42,413 bases of DNA from contig CAIWTA010000139.1 in NCBI GenBank assembly GCA_903915465.1, forward strand, positions 1 through 42,413. The letters run 5' to 3'. The notes below the pieces were generated by a model. It had not been told where the DNA came from. It searched no databases and saw only the letters and a list, made by a program, of their open reading frames with translations. Source of the stretch: an uncultured Bacteroidales bacterium (lineage in GTDB: Bacteria > Bacteroidota > Bacteroidia > Bacteroidales > FEN-979). This document shows, piece after piece, positions 1-8,018 of this stretch (position 1 is its first letter; each line of letters starts with the position of its first letter). The position numbers and the translations under genes are program-made.

Positions 1-777
1 GCCACTGTTTGTGACTTCGATATCCTGGAGCAGTCAATTGAGGTTAGAAAAAAAGTAGGTTACCTTCCGGAAAATAATCCGCTTTACTTAGAACTGTATG
101 TAAAGGAGTTTCTTGGATTTATTGCCGGAATCCATTTCCATACCGGAAACAATCTACAATCAACCAGTATAAAAAAACGAATTGCAGATATTATTGATTT
201 GACCGGTCTTGAGGCAGAGCAACACAAAAAGATCGGAGCCCTTTCCAAAGGATATCGTCAGCGTGTTGGGTTGGCGCAAGCATTGATCCACGACCCGGAA
301 GTTCTGATACTTGATGAACCCACATCAGGTCTTGATCCTAACCAATTGCTTGAGATTCGGGGATTGATCAGGAAGATCGGAGAAGAAAAGACAGTGATGC
401 TTTCTACTCATATCATGCAGGAAGTTGAAGCCATCTGCCGCCGGGTGATCATCATCCATAAAGGGAAGATCGTTGCCGATGATACTACTGCTAATCTCCA
501 ACATATTGCTTCTTCATCAAATATCATCCGTGTCGAATTCAGTACGCAAGTTGACCTGGAAAAACTGAAAAAAATCGCAGGTGTAGTTGAAGCCAAAAGG
601 ATTAAATTGTCCAGACAGGACGTGGGAACCGGGAACTGGGAACTGATTTCGGATCCTTCGGTTGACATTCGCCCCGACCTGTTCAAATTTGCCGTTGACA
701 ACAATCTTACGGTTTTATCCCTTGTCAGGGAAGAGCTTAAACTGGAAGAAGTTTTCCAGGATCTCACAAAAAATTAA
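1..777 (+). CDS. gldA: GldA-like ABC transporter ATP-binding protein (5' partial)
   Basis: The frame is open from base 1 to a TAA at 775-777, so the start and the Walker A region lie outside the window; 258 residues remain. Visible motifs are a GYLPENNPLY segment near the left edge, the ABC signature LSKGYRQR (about residues 81-88), Walker B VLILDEPTSGLDP and the switch histidine in STHIMQE. The GYLPENNPLY segment with the following YVKEF resembles the GldA family, whose members power an ABC transporter linked to gliding in Flavobacterium, but the same subfamily occurs in many non-gliding Bacteroidota. The protein would act at the inner face of the cytoplasmic membrane with an integral partner that is not in the window. 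A generic ABC-2 type ATPase is the alternative; the ABC ATPase call itself is secure. Confidence 0.8.
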   Translation, partial: ATVCDFDILEQSIEVRKKVGYLPENNPLYLELYVKEFLGFIAGIHFHTGNNLQSTSIKKRIADIIDLTGLEAEQHKKIGALSKGYRQRVGLAQALIHDPEVLILDEPTSGLDPNQLLEIRGLIRKIGEEKTVMLSTHIMQEVEAICRRVIIIHKGKIVADDTTANLQHIASSSNIIRVEFSTQVDLEKLKKIAGVVEAKRIKLSRQDVGTGNWELISDPSVDIRPDLFKFAVDNNLTVLSLVREELKLEEVFQDLTKN

Positions 778-817
778 GATAATATTTTAAAGAAACAATT
801 TGAACATTTCTCCCTGT

Positions 818-846
818 TTTGTAATTCAAAATAATTATTACTTTTG
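818..846 (+). promoter_or_regulatory. Bacteroidota-type promoter of metK
   Basis: A TTTG at 818-821 and a TACTTTTG at 839-846 match the Bacteroidota -33 (TTTG) and -7 (TAnnTTTG) boxes. The 17-base spacing is slightly shorter than the usual ~19. Transcription would start near 852-855, just ahead of the riboswitch-like fold at 857. Confidence 0.7.
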
Positions 847-852
847 CACCAC

Positions 853-905
853 AAAATGTGGAAAGATTTGATTGATTGCAACCACAGGAAAAAATGCTAA
901 AACAA
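853..905 (+). ncRNA. SAM-II-like riboswitch in the metK leader
   Basis: Five bases, TGTGG (857-861), pair with CCACA (882-886). The enclosed loop contains GATTT (865-869) and ATTGCAA (875-881). The downstream strand reads AAAAAAT (889-895) and GCTAAAAC (896-903). This is the order of conserved parts in the SAM-II class: P1, a loop with GAUUU and AUUGCAA, P1', a pseudoknot strand AAAU, then GCUAAAA. ATTT in the loop can pair with AAAT after the stem to give the pseudoknot. The element sits at the predicted transcript start and about 70 bases before metK, whose product makes SAM. SAM-II riboswitches are known to control methionine and SAM genes. The linker before GCTAAAA is shorter than in the best-studied example, and SAM-V shares the same core, so the exact class is uncertain. 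Confidence 0.72.
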
Positions 906-975
906 AATTTCCTTCCGCTCAATCTTCAAATCCATTTTATTCTGAATTAATCATTTAACTAATAATCAATTTATC

Positions 976-2316
976 ATGGGATATTTATTTACATCGGAGT
1001 CCGTATCTGAAGGACATCCCGATAAAGTAGCAGATCAGATATCAGATGCATTATTGGACGAATTCCTGCGATGGGATCCCGAATCAAAAGTTGCTTGTGA
1101 AACTTTTGTTACTACCGGGCTTGTTGTCTGCGGAGGCGAAGTAAGAACCACCGGTTATATCGATGTCCAGGAAACCGCCCGTAAGGTTATCCGGCAGATT
1201 GGCTATACGAAAGCTGAATATCGGTTCGACAGTGATTCCTGTGGCGTTATGTCAACCATTCATGAACAATCCAGTGATATCAATCAGGGCGTTGTACGCG
1301 CAAAACCTGAAGAACAAGGCGCCGGTGACCAGGGTATGATGTTTGGCTTTGCCTCAAAGGAGATGGACAATTTCATGCCGATGTCCATTGAACTTGCGCA
1401 TATTTTACTCCAGGAACTTGCTGCAATCCGGAAAGAAGGCAAACAGATGAAATACCTTCGCCCGGATTCAAAATCGCAGGTTACCATAGCTTACGACGAC
1501 AATGGTCAGCCTTTGGGTATCGACACTATTGTTGTAAGTACACAGCATGACGAATTCATCCTACCTAAAGACAATTCTCAGAAAGCAGAAAAGGTTGCAG
1601 AAGTTGCAATGCAGAATAAAATTAAAGAAGATATCAGGAAGACCTTGATCCCCAGGGTCGTCAAGACTTTACCTGTCAGAATCAAAAAATTATTCACTAC
1701 CAATTATAAGCTTTATGTGAATCCTACCGGGAAATTTGTTATTGGTGGTCCTCATGGTGATACCGGATTGACAGGTCGTAAGATCATTGTTGACACCTAT
1801 GGTGGTCACGGAGCGCATGGTGGTGGTGCTTTTTCGGGTAAAGATTCTTCCAAAGTTGACCGTTCTGCCGCATATGCTGCACGTCATATTGCAAAAAACA
1901 TGGTAGCGGCAGGTGTCTGCGATAAAGCGCTTATCCAGGTTGCATATGCCATCGGTATTGCCCAACCTGTAGGTCTGTTCATTGATACTTTTGGAACATG
2001 CAAAGTGAAAGACAAGAAAGGGAAACTTCTTACAGATGGCCAGATTGCTGAAAAGATTAACAAGGTATTTGACATGCGCCCGTACGCAATTGTGGAGCGT
2101 TTTGGTTTAAAGAATCCGATTTTCCTGCAAACAGCAAGTTACGGCCACTTTGGAAGAGATTCTTATGCCAAAGAGGTTGAAGTATATTACCCGGTGAAAG
2201 GTTCAAAACCCAGGAAGAATGGAAATGGAAAAGATGTTTACCTGAAAAAAGTCGAATTCTTTGCTTGGGAAAACCTTGATTATGTAGATAAGATCAGGAA
2301 GGAATTTGGGATTTAG
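976..2316 (+). CDS. metK: S-adenosylmethionine synthetase
   Basis: The 446-residue product makes SAM from methionine and ATP in the cytoplasm. The family motifs are all visible: [17 protein letters not shown] near the N-terminus (ATP and metal site), [10 protein letters not shown] (about residues 115-124) and the [19 protein letters not shown] loop (about 283-301). The length is above the ~385-400 residues of E. coli MetK, through internal insertions such as the charged stretch around residues 195-225. The ATG at 976 lies about 120 bases behind a consensus promoter and a SAM-II-like leader, which suggests feedback control by SAM. A CYTH-domain gene follows 37 bases downstream on the same strand. 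Confidence 0.97.
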   Translation: MGYLFTSESVSEGHPDKVADQISDALLDEFLRWDPESKVACETFVTTGLVVCGGEVRTTGYIDVQETARKVIRQIGYTKAEYRFDSDSCGVMSTIHEQSSDINQGVVRAKPEEQGAGDQGMMFGFASKEMDNFMPMSIELAHILLQELAAIRKEGKQMKYLRPDSKSQVTIAYDDNGQPLGIDTIVVSTQHDEFILPKDNSQKAEKVAEVAMQNKIKEDIRKTLIPRVVKTLPVRIKKLFTTNYKLYVNPTGKFVIGGPHGDTGLTGRKIIVDTYGGHGAHGGGAFSGKDSSKVDRSAAYAARHIAKNMVAAGVCDKALIQVAYAIGIAQPVGLFIDTFGTCKVKDKKGKLLTDGQIAEKINKVFDMRPYAIVERFGLKNPIFLQTASYGHFGRDSYAKEVEVYYPVKGSKPRKNGNGKDVYLKKVEFFAWENLDYVDKIRKEFGI

Positions 2317-2353
2317 AAAGAAGCAAATTCACCGCCAAGGCTCGAAGACGCTA

Positions 2354-2830
2354 ATGAAATTTGAAATTGAGCACAAATACCTTGTCCTTAAGGATCTCTG
2401 GCATTCATCAAAGAAACCTGAAGGAATTCTTATAAAACAAGGATATCTGCTGGATCATCCGGAGAAGATCATCCGTGTCAGGGTCAAGAGAGACCAGGGA
2501 TTTCTCACGATCAAAGGTCCTACAGTTAAAGCAACGCGCCTCGAATATGAATATCCTATCCCGGTAGCTGATGCCGAAGAATTACTCCAATCTTTTGTTG
2601 GTCATTGCATCGAAAAAATCCGATTTAACATCATTTTCGCCGGTAAGCTCTGGGAAATTGATGAATTCCTGGGTGATAATGAAGGTCTGTTGCTTGCAGA
2701 GATTGAATTGAAGTCGGAAGCTGAGACGTACGAAAAACCGCCCTGGATAGGAGAAGAAGTAACCGAAGATCCGCGGTATTACAACTCCTGTCTGGCAAAG
2801 AATCCCCTGAAATCCTGGAATCAGAAATAG
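2354..2830 (+). CDS. CYTH-domain protein (adenylate cyclase/thiamine-triphosphatase superfamily)
   Basis: The protein begins MKFEIEHKYLV and has the ExExK signature (Glu4, Glu6, Lys8) of CYTH tunnel-fold enzymes, followed by basic and acidic strands such as IRVRVKRD, FLTIKG and EIDEF. At 158 residues it has the usual size of the small bacterial members, which act as inorganic triphosphatases or act on related triphosphates; the substrate here is unknown. An in-frame ATG at 2306 would add 16 residues and overlap the end of metK, but the ExExK motif normally lies at the very N-terminus, so 2354 is preferred. It is probably cotranscribed with metK; a role in clearing the tripolyphosphate released by MetK is possible but speculative. 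Confidence 0.88.
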   Translation: MKFEIEHKYLVLKDLWHSSKKPEGILIKQGYLLDHPEKIIRVRVKRDQGFLTIKGPTVKATRLEYEYPIPVADAEELLQSFVGHCIEKIRFNIIFAGKLWEIDEFLGDNEGLLLAEIELKSEAETYEKPPWIGEEVTEDPRYYNSCLAKNPLKSWNQK

Positions 2831-2936
2831 CATAACAATCTTTCTGAAAAAATTATTCATTCTAAAACTGAAGTAATTGAAGTAACTTTACCTCGAGTAT
2901 TTAAATCATTTTTTTTATTCATTAATCAGCCTAATT

Positions 2937-4622
2937 ATGAAAAAATTTACATTGTCCCTGTTTTTGCTGATCGCTGCAACGATCGTTTACAGCCAGTCTC
3001 CCCGAATGGTTCTCCAGGAGGAATTCACTTCATCTACCTGCGCTCCATGCGCATCAGCTAATCCAACCTTTCATAATTGGCTGGTTCAACATCCGGATAT
3101 ATACACAGCTATTTTCTGGCACTGCAATTGGCCTTCTCCTGGAAATGACCCGATGTATCTTGCCAACACTACAGAGAATGGCGCAAGGATCAGTTATTAT
3201 TCCGTGAACAGTATTCCCTGGGCTTTTGTCGATGGAAATGTATATGCGAATAATGGTCTTTCACTGACATGGCCGGTTATCCAGAACCGTTCAGCCGTTC
3301 TCTCGCCTTTTACCATAAATCTTCAACACCAGCTCAATGCTGCCCAGGATTCTATCTTTGTAACCATGCTTGTTGCATGCACTCAGGCTGTCGCAGCTTC
3401 AATGGTTGCACACAATGTCGTGATTGAGAAACATGTCCATTTCACAACTGCGCCCGGAAGCAACGGAGAAAAGGATTTCTACAATGTCATGAAGAAAATG
3501 CTTCCCGGAAAAGACGGGACAGACCTTATGCTAAGCTACGTACCCGGCGATTACAGTGTGATGCAATATGGCTGGAAACTGGCCAATGTGTACGACATCA
3601 ATCAACTTGGAGCGATAAGTTTTGTTCAGAACAAATCAACAAAAGAGGTTTATCAGGCAGCAAACAGCTCCGCAGAAGTCATTACCATGCCATTTAACAA
3701 TGATGCGGAAATGATGAATGTCAGCAATTATTCAACTGTCAGTTGCACAGGCAAGATCAATCCTGTTGTAGAGATCCGCAACAACGGAAACAATCCTATC
3801 ACTTCGGTGGAAATCAAATACCAGGTAAATGACGAACCGGTGAGTATCTTTACATGGACTGGCAACCTGGCGACTTTGAGTAAAGCCAGTGTGACACTTC
3901 CGGAATATATATTCACTCCGATGTTACAGAACACGCTGAAGATCTTTTCCAACAATCCGAATAATGTCGCCGACGAATATCCGAAAAATGATACCGCTAC
4001 TATTTCAATCGCCGGTCCAACAATAACGCACAATCTTGTATATGTTTCAATCAGAACAGATAATGCACCTGGCGAAACAACCTGGGATGTCAGGAACGAA
4101 GCCAGCGTTTTAATAAAGAGTGGCGGTCCTTATACGATTCCCATTCACATGTACAGGGATACGGTCGACCTTCCCAGCACAGGATGCTATACTTTTACGA
4201 TCTATGATTCAGGTGGAAACGGGATTTGCTGCGGAAACGGAACGGGGGTTTATACTTTGTCAACATCCTCCCCATCAGTCACTATCAAATCGGGTAATAT
4301 TTTTAACAGTTCTGAATTCACCGAATTCAGCATGGATTGGGCCACGGGGATCAGGGACATACAAGAAAACGGATTTAATGTTTATCCGAATCCGTTCGAA
4401 GGAACTGCGAGAATGACATTTACTACAGCCAGGTCAGGATATGTAACAATCAATCTTTACAATACTTTTGGGCAACCGGTTAAAACCATTAACGAGGGCA
4501 TCATGCATTCAGGAAACCACGAGTTGACATTGGATGCAAAAGAGCTTCCGGCAGGTTTTTATATATTGAAAGTTCAAGCCGATTCAGAAGTCTTCACAAA
4601 GAAAATTTCTTTGCACAGATAG
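2937..4622 (+). CDS. T9SS-exported protein with Omp28/thioredoxin-like N-terminal domain
   Basis: This is a 561-residue protein with an N-terminal signal peptide (about residues 1-20, ending VYSQ). Directly after it comes EEFTSSTCAPCAS, with a CxxC pair at Cys35 and Cys38, as in the Omp28-related and thioredoxin-like domains of Bacteroidota surface proteins. The middle contains a region with beta-sandwich character. The last ~80 residues, from VYPNPFEG to KKISLHR, are a type A T9SS sorting domain (YPNP start, GFYILKV, final KKI). The protein is therefore probably secreted through the outer membrane and attached to the surface or released. The CxxC suggests redox or disulfide activity, but this is inferred. 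The neighbouring gene is convergent and ends 12 bases away. Confidence 0.85.
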   Translation: MKKFTLSLFLLIAATIVYSQSPRMVLQEEFTSSTCAPCASANPTFHNWLVQHPDIYTAIFWHCNWPSPGNDPMYLANTTENGARISYYSVNSIPWAFVDGNVYANNGLSLTWPVIQNRSAVLSPFTINLQHQLNAAQDSIFVTMLVACTQAVAASMVAHNVVIEKHVHFTTAPGSNGEKDFYNVMKKMLPGKDGTDLMLSYVPGDYSVMQYGWKLANVYDINQLGAISFVQNKSTKEVYQAANSSAEVITMPFNNDAEMMNVSNYSTVSCTGKINPVVEIRNNGNNPITSVEIKYQVNDEPVSIFTWTGNLATLSKASVTLPEYIFTPMLQNTLKIFSNNPNNVADEYPKNDTATISIAGPTITHNLVYVSIRTDNAPGETTWDVRNEASVLIKSGGPYTIPIHMYRDTVDLPSTGCYTFTIYDSGGNGICCGNGTGVYTLSTSSPSVTIKSGNIFNSSEFTEFSMDWATGIRDIQENGFNVYPNPFEGTARMTFTTARSGYVTINLYNTFGQPVKTINEGIMHSGNHELTLDAKELPAGFYILKVQADSEVFTKKISLHR

Positions 4623-4633
4623 GAAAAAAACCA

Positions 4634-5365
4634 TTAGTGCCGAACGATCAGTTTCTTGGTAATACCCGTTTTTCCATCTACATTCAAGGAATAGAAATAT
4701 ACCCCATCAGGAAGATCACCCGTAAAGACCGAGACTTTGCCTGAATTGGCATTCAGTAAAGTTTCTTTGACGATAATACCCAGTAAATTCCGTATTATCA
4801 AGGAACCGTTTGCAGAAGCAGGCCCCGAATAATCAATGGTTGTAATATTTTTGGCCGGATTCGGATAAGCATTGGAGATAGTGGCTTTTTCAGCCAGTGG
4901 ATTTATACCAAGAGGAAAGGCTGTATATACGATATTCACACATACCGAATCTAAGGGGTTAGTCCGGTCGAAAAACACATATCTCAGAGAACTTATTCCT
5001 TTGTGCGTGTTTGGTACATAATGGCCGGAAAAATTTGTAGAATCTGTCGCTCCTGCATTTACATTTATCGGGGTGGGAGAAATGTAGACGTTCGGCGCAA
5101 AGCATAATCCCCAGCAAAACATGTTGTAGCTGCCGCTGACCGTGTCAATGACAACCTTTTTCACCATCACAGGAATGGTATTTGAAGTGTTGTTTTTCAC
5201 AAACACATAAGCAACAATCTCATCAGCCGTTGGTGTCCCACTTTTATAAATGAAAGCATTGTTGGCTAATGGTCCGGTGCTGTCTGACAAGGATAATGAT
5301 ATTTGTGAATAGCCAAAATAAGCGGCGATTACAGCCAGATAGATAAAAAGGAAAAGTTTTTTCAT
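4634..5365 (-). CDS. T9SS-exported small surface protein, function unknown
   Basis: This is a 243-residue protein. It has a signal peptide (MKKLFLFIYLAVIAAYFGYS), then about 130 residues of predicted beta structure, including a CWGLCFAP stretch with two cysteines. A C-terminal T9SS sorting domain follows (NAYPNPAKN to the final KKLIVRH). No enzymatic motif was seen. The central region recalls the Ig-like modules of Bacteroidota cargo proteins. It ends 12 bases from the convergent T9SS gene upstream, and a TAnnTTTG box lies 38 bases before its start. Export and surface location are well supported; the function is unknown. Confidence 0.85.
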   Translation of the reverse strand: MKKLFLFIYLAVIAAYFGYSQISLSLSDSTGPLANNAFIYKSGTPTADEIVAYVFVKNNTSNTIPVMVKKVVIDTVSGSYNMFCWGLCFAPNVYISPTPINVNAGATDSTNFSGHYVPNTHKGISSLRYVFFDRTNPLDSVCVNIVYTAFPLGINPLAEKATISNAYPNPAKNITTIDYSGPASANGSLIIRNLLGIIVKETLLNANSGKVSVFTGDLPDGVYFYSLNVDGKTGITKKLIVRH

Positions 5366-5402
5366 AATGGGTATATCTTTAATTGAACGTGTTTTCTTTG
5401 TG

Positions 5403-5410
5403 CAAATTTA
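5403..5410 (-). promoter_or_regulatory. -7 promoter box for the T9SS gene at 4634-5365
   Basis: On the minus strand the bases read TAAATTTG, an exact TAnnTTTG, giving a leader of about 30 bases. No good -33 TTTG was seen at the expected distance. Confidence 0.45.
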
Positions 5411-5444
5411 CTACAATTCGTTTACACATGAGCATCTCGTCTTT

Positions 5445-6536
5445 TTATTTTGATGGGTCATGCAGTTGCATATTAAATGGAATGCGGATTTCAATTGCTC
5501 CGGCGCCATATTTATGAATTGGGGCATCGAACACTTCAATACTGCTGTATTTATTGAGTATTTCAACCACTGATTCGCGTAAAACTCCATTTCCTACCCC
5601 ATGAATGAATGTGACCTTTCGGAATTTATTATAAATAGCGCTTTCTAACGCTCTTTCAAAATAATTCTTCTGGAATTCAAGAATCTCTCCTTTCTCAAAT
5701 TTCCCGATATTTTCGGCCAGGGAAGCCAGGTGAAGATCAACCTCTGCCTCTCTGTCAGCAGTTTGATGTTTCAGAATAAATTCATCTAAAGGCCGTCTTT
5801 CAGACTTTGTCGAGACTTTCCGCGCATCTTTTTGCGCAGATGTTCCCTGGAATTCCTGATTCAGGTTAGCAATTCTGATGATGATCCCCTTGCCTTCTAC
5901 CAGCGCAGATTCCCGGTAACTCCCTTCAGTATAGAACTTTTTACCCTGAATCTCAAATTCAGCATTAACCGGAGAAGGAATCTCCGGGCATTGTTCTTTA
6001 TGAAACAGGAACTGTAAACAACCCGACTCCCACTCGGATAATTGGTCCCTGTCAACAGTGGCAAGTAAAAGTTTTGCTCCTGCATTCAATGATCCATAAT
6101 CAACACCTGAATAATGAACTTTTCCCTGCTTTCTGAAATGATTATACAACAGATCAAAAGATGTATTATTGATCAAAAAAACATCCATAACACCTGTGAT
6201 TAACCACTTCTGGTCATGCGGTACGAATGCGAGACATACTTCTTCTACTTTCCTGTTTTTTGTAACGACTTCCGGTAAATTAGAAATGATTTCATCAGTT
6301 TGAGGTCCGGAAGTTTCCGGTTCATGTGCTGAAGGGATGTCAAACGATTCATTAAAGAATCTTTGACCTGCTTCAGAAGATTCCATTTTCAGCAACTTAC
6401 TGCTCAATGTTGGAATTTCAAAGCCTCCTTCAACAGCAATAAGAACCATCCGGCTGTCAATTATTTTCCGTACAATTCCCCCGCCGGTAGCATCAAGAAA
6501 TTTAACCTTATCACCTACTTTCAGATTCATAATCAC
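5445..6536 (-). CDS. DUF2027 and Smr-domain protein
   Basis: This is a 363-residue cytoplasmic protein without a signal peptide. The N-terminal ~60 residues (MNLKVGDKVKFLDATGGG onward) form a small barrel-like domain similar to the KOW-like start of MutS2-related proteins. The middle matches what I know of the Bacteroidota DUF2027 family. The C-terminal ~95 residues are an Smr domain, with VDLHLASL, then TFIHGVGNGVLR and the closing GAGAIEIRI. Smr domains bind or nick nucleic acids; the HGxGxG loop carries the usual basic and glycine pattern. The role in Bacteroidota is not established. A second ATG two codons inside the start is equally possible. Confidence 0.85.
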   Translation of the reverse strand: MIMNLKVGDKVKFLDATGGGIVRKIIDSRMVLIAVEGGFEIPTLSSKLLKMESSEAGQRFFNESFDIPSAHEPETSGPQTDEIISNLPEVVTKNRKVEEVCLAFVPHDQKWLITGVMDVFLINNTSFDLLYNHFRKQGKVHYSGVDYGSLNAGAKLLLATVDRDQLSEWESGCLQFLFHKEQCPEIPSPVNAEFEIQGKKFYTEGSYRESALVEGKGIIIRIANLNQEFQGTSAQKDARKVSTKSERRPLDEFILKHQTADREAEVDLHLASLAENIGKFEKGEILEFQKNYFERALESAIYNKFRKVTFIHGVGNGVLRESVVEILNKYSSIEVFDAPIHKYGAGAIEIRIPFNMQLHDPSK

Positions 6537-6566
6537 CAGATTTGGAAATTCACATTATTTGCGCTG

Positions 6567-6574
6567 CAAAATTA
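6567..6574 (-). promoter_or_regulatory. -7 promoter box for the DUF2027-Smr gene
   Basis: The minus strand reads TAATTTTG, an exact TAnnTTTG, 31 bases ahead of the ATG. The -33 box is not clear. Confidence 0.45.
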
Positions 6575-6758
6575 CGATTCAAAATTCAATGGGTTAGAAG
6601 GAATTTCACCACCTGAAAATTGTTTTGTGAATAAGATTATTATAACTATTTTAATTGGCTGATTATGTGCTTTTTACAACAACATTTAATTTATAATATT
6701 ATTTTGCCGAATGAATTATTTTGTAAATTGCGCCATTATTAACCAAAAATCATTCAAT

Positions 6759-8000
6759 ATGCGAAAAATCACAATTCTGCTGTTGTTATTGATAACAGCA
6801 GCTATGACTACCATTGCAGGAGGTTACCAGGTAGGTTTGCACAGCCAGCGGAATATCGGAATGGGGCTGATCGGGACTTCCCTGAGTTATGATGCAAGTG
6901 CCTTGTTTTACAACCCGGGCGGAGCATCATTTGTTGATTCGAAATTCAGTTTTTCCGGGGGTATGAGTTTCATCATGGCGCGTGGAACTTTTCAGGCGAA
7001 TGACGTTGCTTATCAAGCCAACCTGAAACACGAACTGAATACTCCGTTCTATTTTTATGCAGCTTTTAAACCAACTAAGAACCTTAGCATAGGTATTGCG
7101 GTTAATACACCTTACGGAAACAAGCTTGCCTGGAAAGATGATGCTGGTGAAAGCTGGAAAGGGCGTTTCATTATTAAAGATATTTCGTTTAAAGCTATCA
7201 CGTATCAACCAACCATTTCTTACAAATTCAAAGATATTGTTGGTATAGGTGTGGGCCTTGTTTTTGCTACTGGAACTGTTGATCTGAACAAATCAATTCC
7301 TCTCGATGGCGCAAATGGAGAAGGATCACTCAACATCAAAGGAAGTACCAGCAGTTTTGGTTTCAACGCAGGTGTCATGGTTCATCCGGAGAACGGGTGG
7401 AGTCTTGGACTTGATTATCGTTCAAAAATTGAAATGAAAGTAAAGGGTGCAGATGCCACCTTCACAGTTCCTCCATCGCTTGGTACCAATTTTCCAAATA
7501 ACAAGGTGGATGTGATGTTACCGTTGCCTGCCAACCTTGATTTTGGCGTCTCTTACGAATTTGGAAAGAACAAACAATGGATGATTGGAATTAACTTATG
7601 CTATGTATTCTGGAGCACATACGATTCACTGGTGTTCGATTTCCAGACCAAAACTGCAGCCATCGGCCGATCGGCCACTCCTACTTTGTATGTAGACCAA
7701 ATGATTGAACGCATTGGTGCTCAGTATAAAATAAATAAAACGATTACAGTAAGGGTTGGTGGATATTATGACCCGTCGCCCGTGCCGAGCGGTTATCTCA
7801 ATCCTCAAACTCCAAGTCTCACCGAGATCGGCCTTACCTGCGGCCTTTCAGTTTATCCATTCAAAGGATTCAGCATCGACGCTAACTTCCTTTACCTGAT
7901 GGGTGCACAACGAGATGAAACCTATATTCCCGACAATTTTGCCGGAACTTACCGCACAGGTTTTAGTATCCCGGGAATCGGCTTAACCTACAATTTCTAA
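6759..8000 (+). CDS. OmpP1/FadL-family outer-membrane transport protein
   Basis: From the ATG at 6759 the product has 413 residues. It has a signal peptide (MRKITILLLLLITAAMTTIA) and then the plug region GGYQVGLHSQRNIGMG, with DASALFYNPGG around residues 45-55, the NPx signature typical of FadL proteins. The rest alternates polar and hydrophobic residues as expected of a 14-strand barrel and ends in an aromatic residue (LTYNF), as outer-membrane barrels do. The family moves long-chain fatty acids and other hydrophobic compounds across the outer membrane. An ATG at 6711 would place 16 residues ahead of the signal peptide and is rejected. The SGNH lipoprotein gene begins 18 bases downstream, so the two are probably an operon. 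Confidence 0.92.
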   Translation: MRKITILLLLLITAAMTTIAGGYQVGLHSQRNIGMGLIGTSLSYDASALFYNPGGASFVDSKFSFSGGMSFIMARGTFQANDVAYQANLKHELNTPFYFYAAFKPTKNLSIGIAVNTPYGNKLAWKDDAGESWKGRFIIKDISFKAITYQPTISYKFKDIVGIGVGLVFATGTVDLNKSIPLDGANGEGSLNIKGSTSSFGFNAGVMVHPENGWSLGLDYRSKIEMKVKGADATFTVPPSLGTNFPNNKVDVMLPLPANLDFGVSYEFGKNKQWMIGINLCYVFWSTYDSLVFDFQTKTAAIGRSATPTLYVDQMIERIGAQYKINKTITVRVGGYYDPSPVPSGYLNPQTPSLTEIGLTCGLSVYPFKGFSIDANFLYLMGAQRDETYIPDNFAGTYRTGFSIPGIGLTYNF

Positions 8001-8018
8001 CCTAAAAAAATAAATTCC

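Noticed and set aside
2326-2350. Dispersed-repeat-like stretch between metK and the CYTH gene
   Set aside because: It resembles the CGC-AAG type repeats seen in many Bacteroidota gaps, but it is single here and too short to call.
6703-6730. Promoter TTTG-N17-TAAATTG ahead of the FadL-like gene
   Set aside because: The second box is one base short of TAnnTTTG, so it was left out of the feature list although the position would be suitable.
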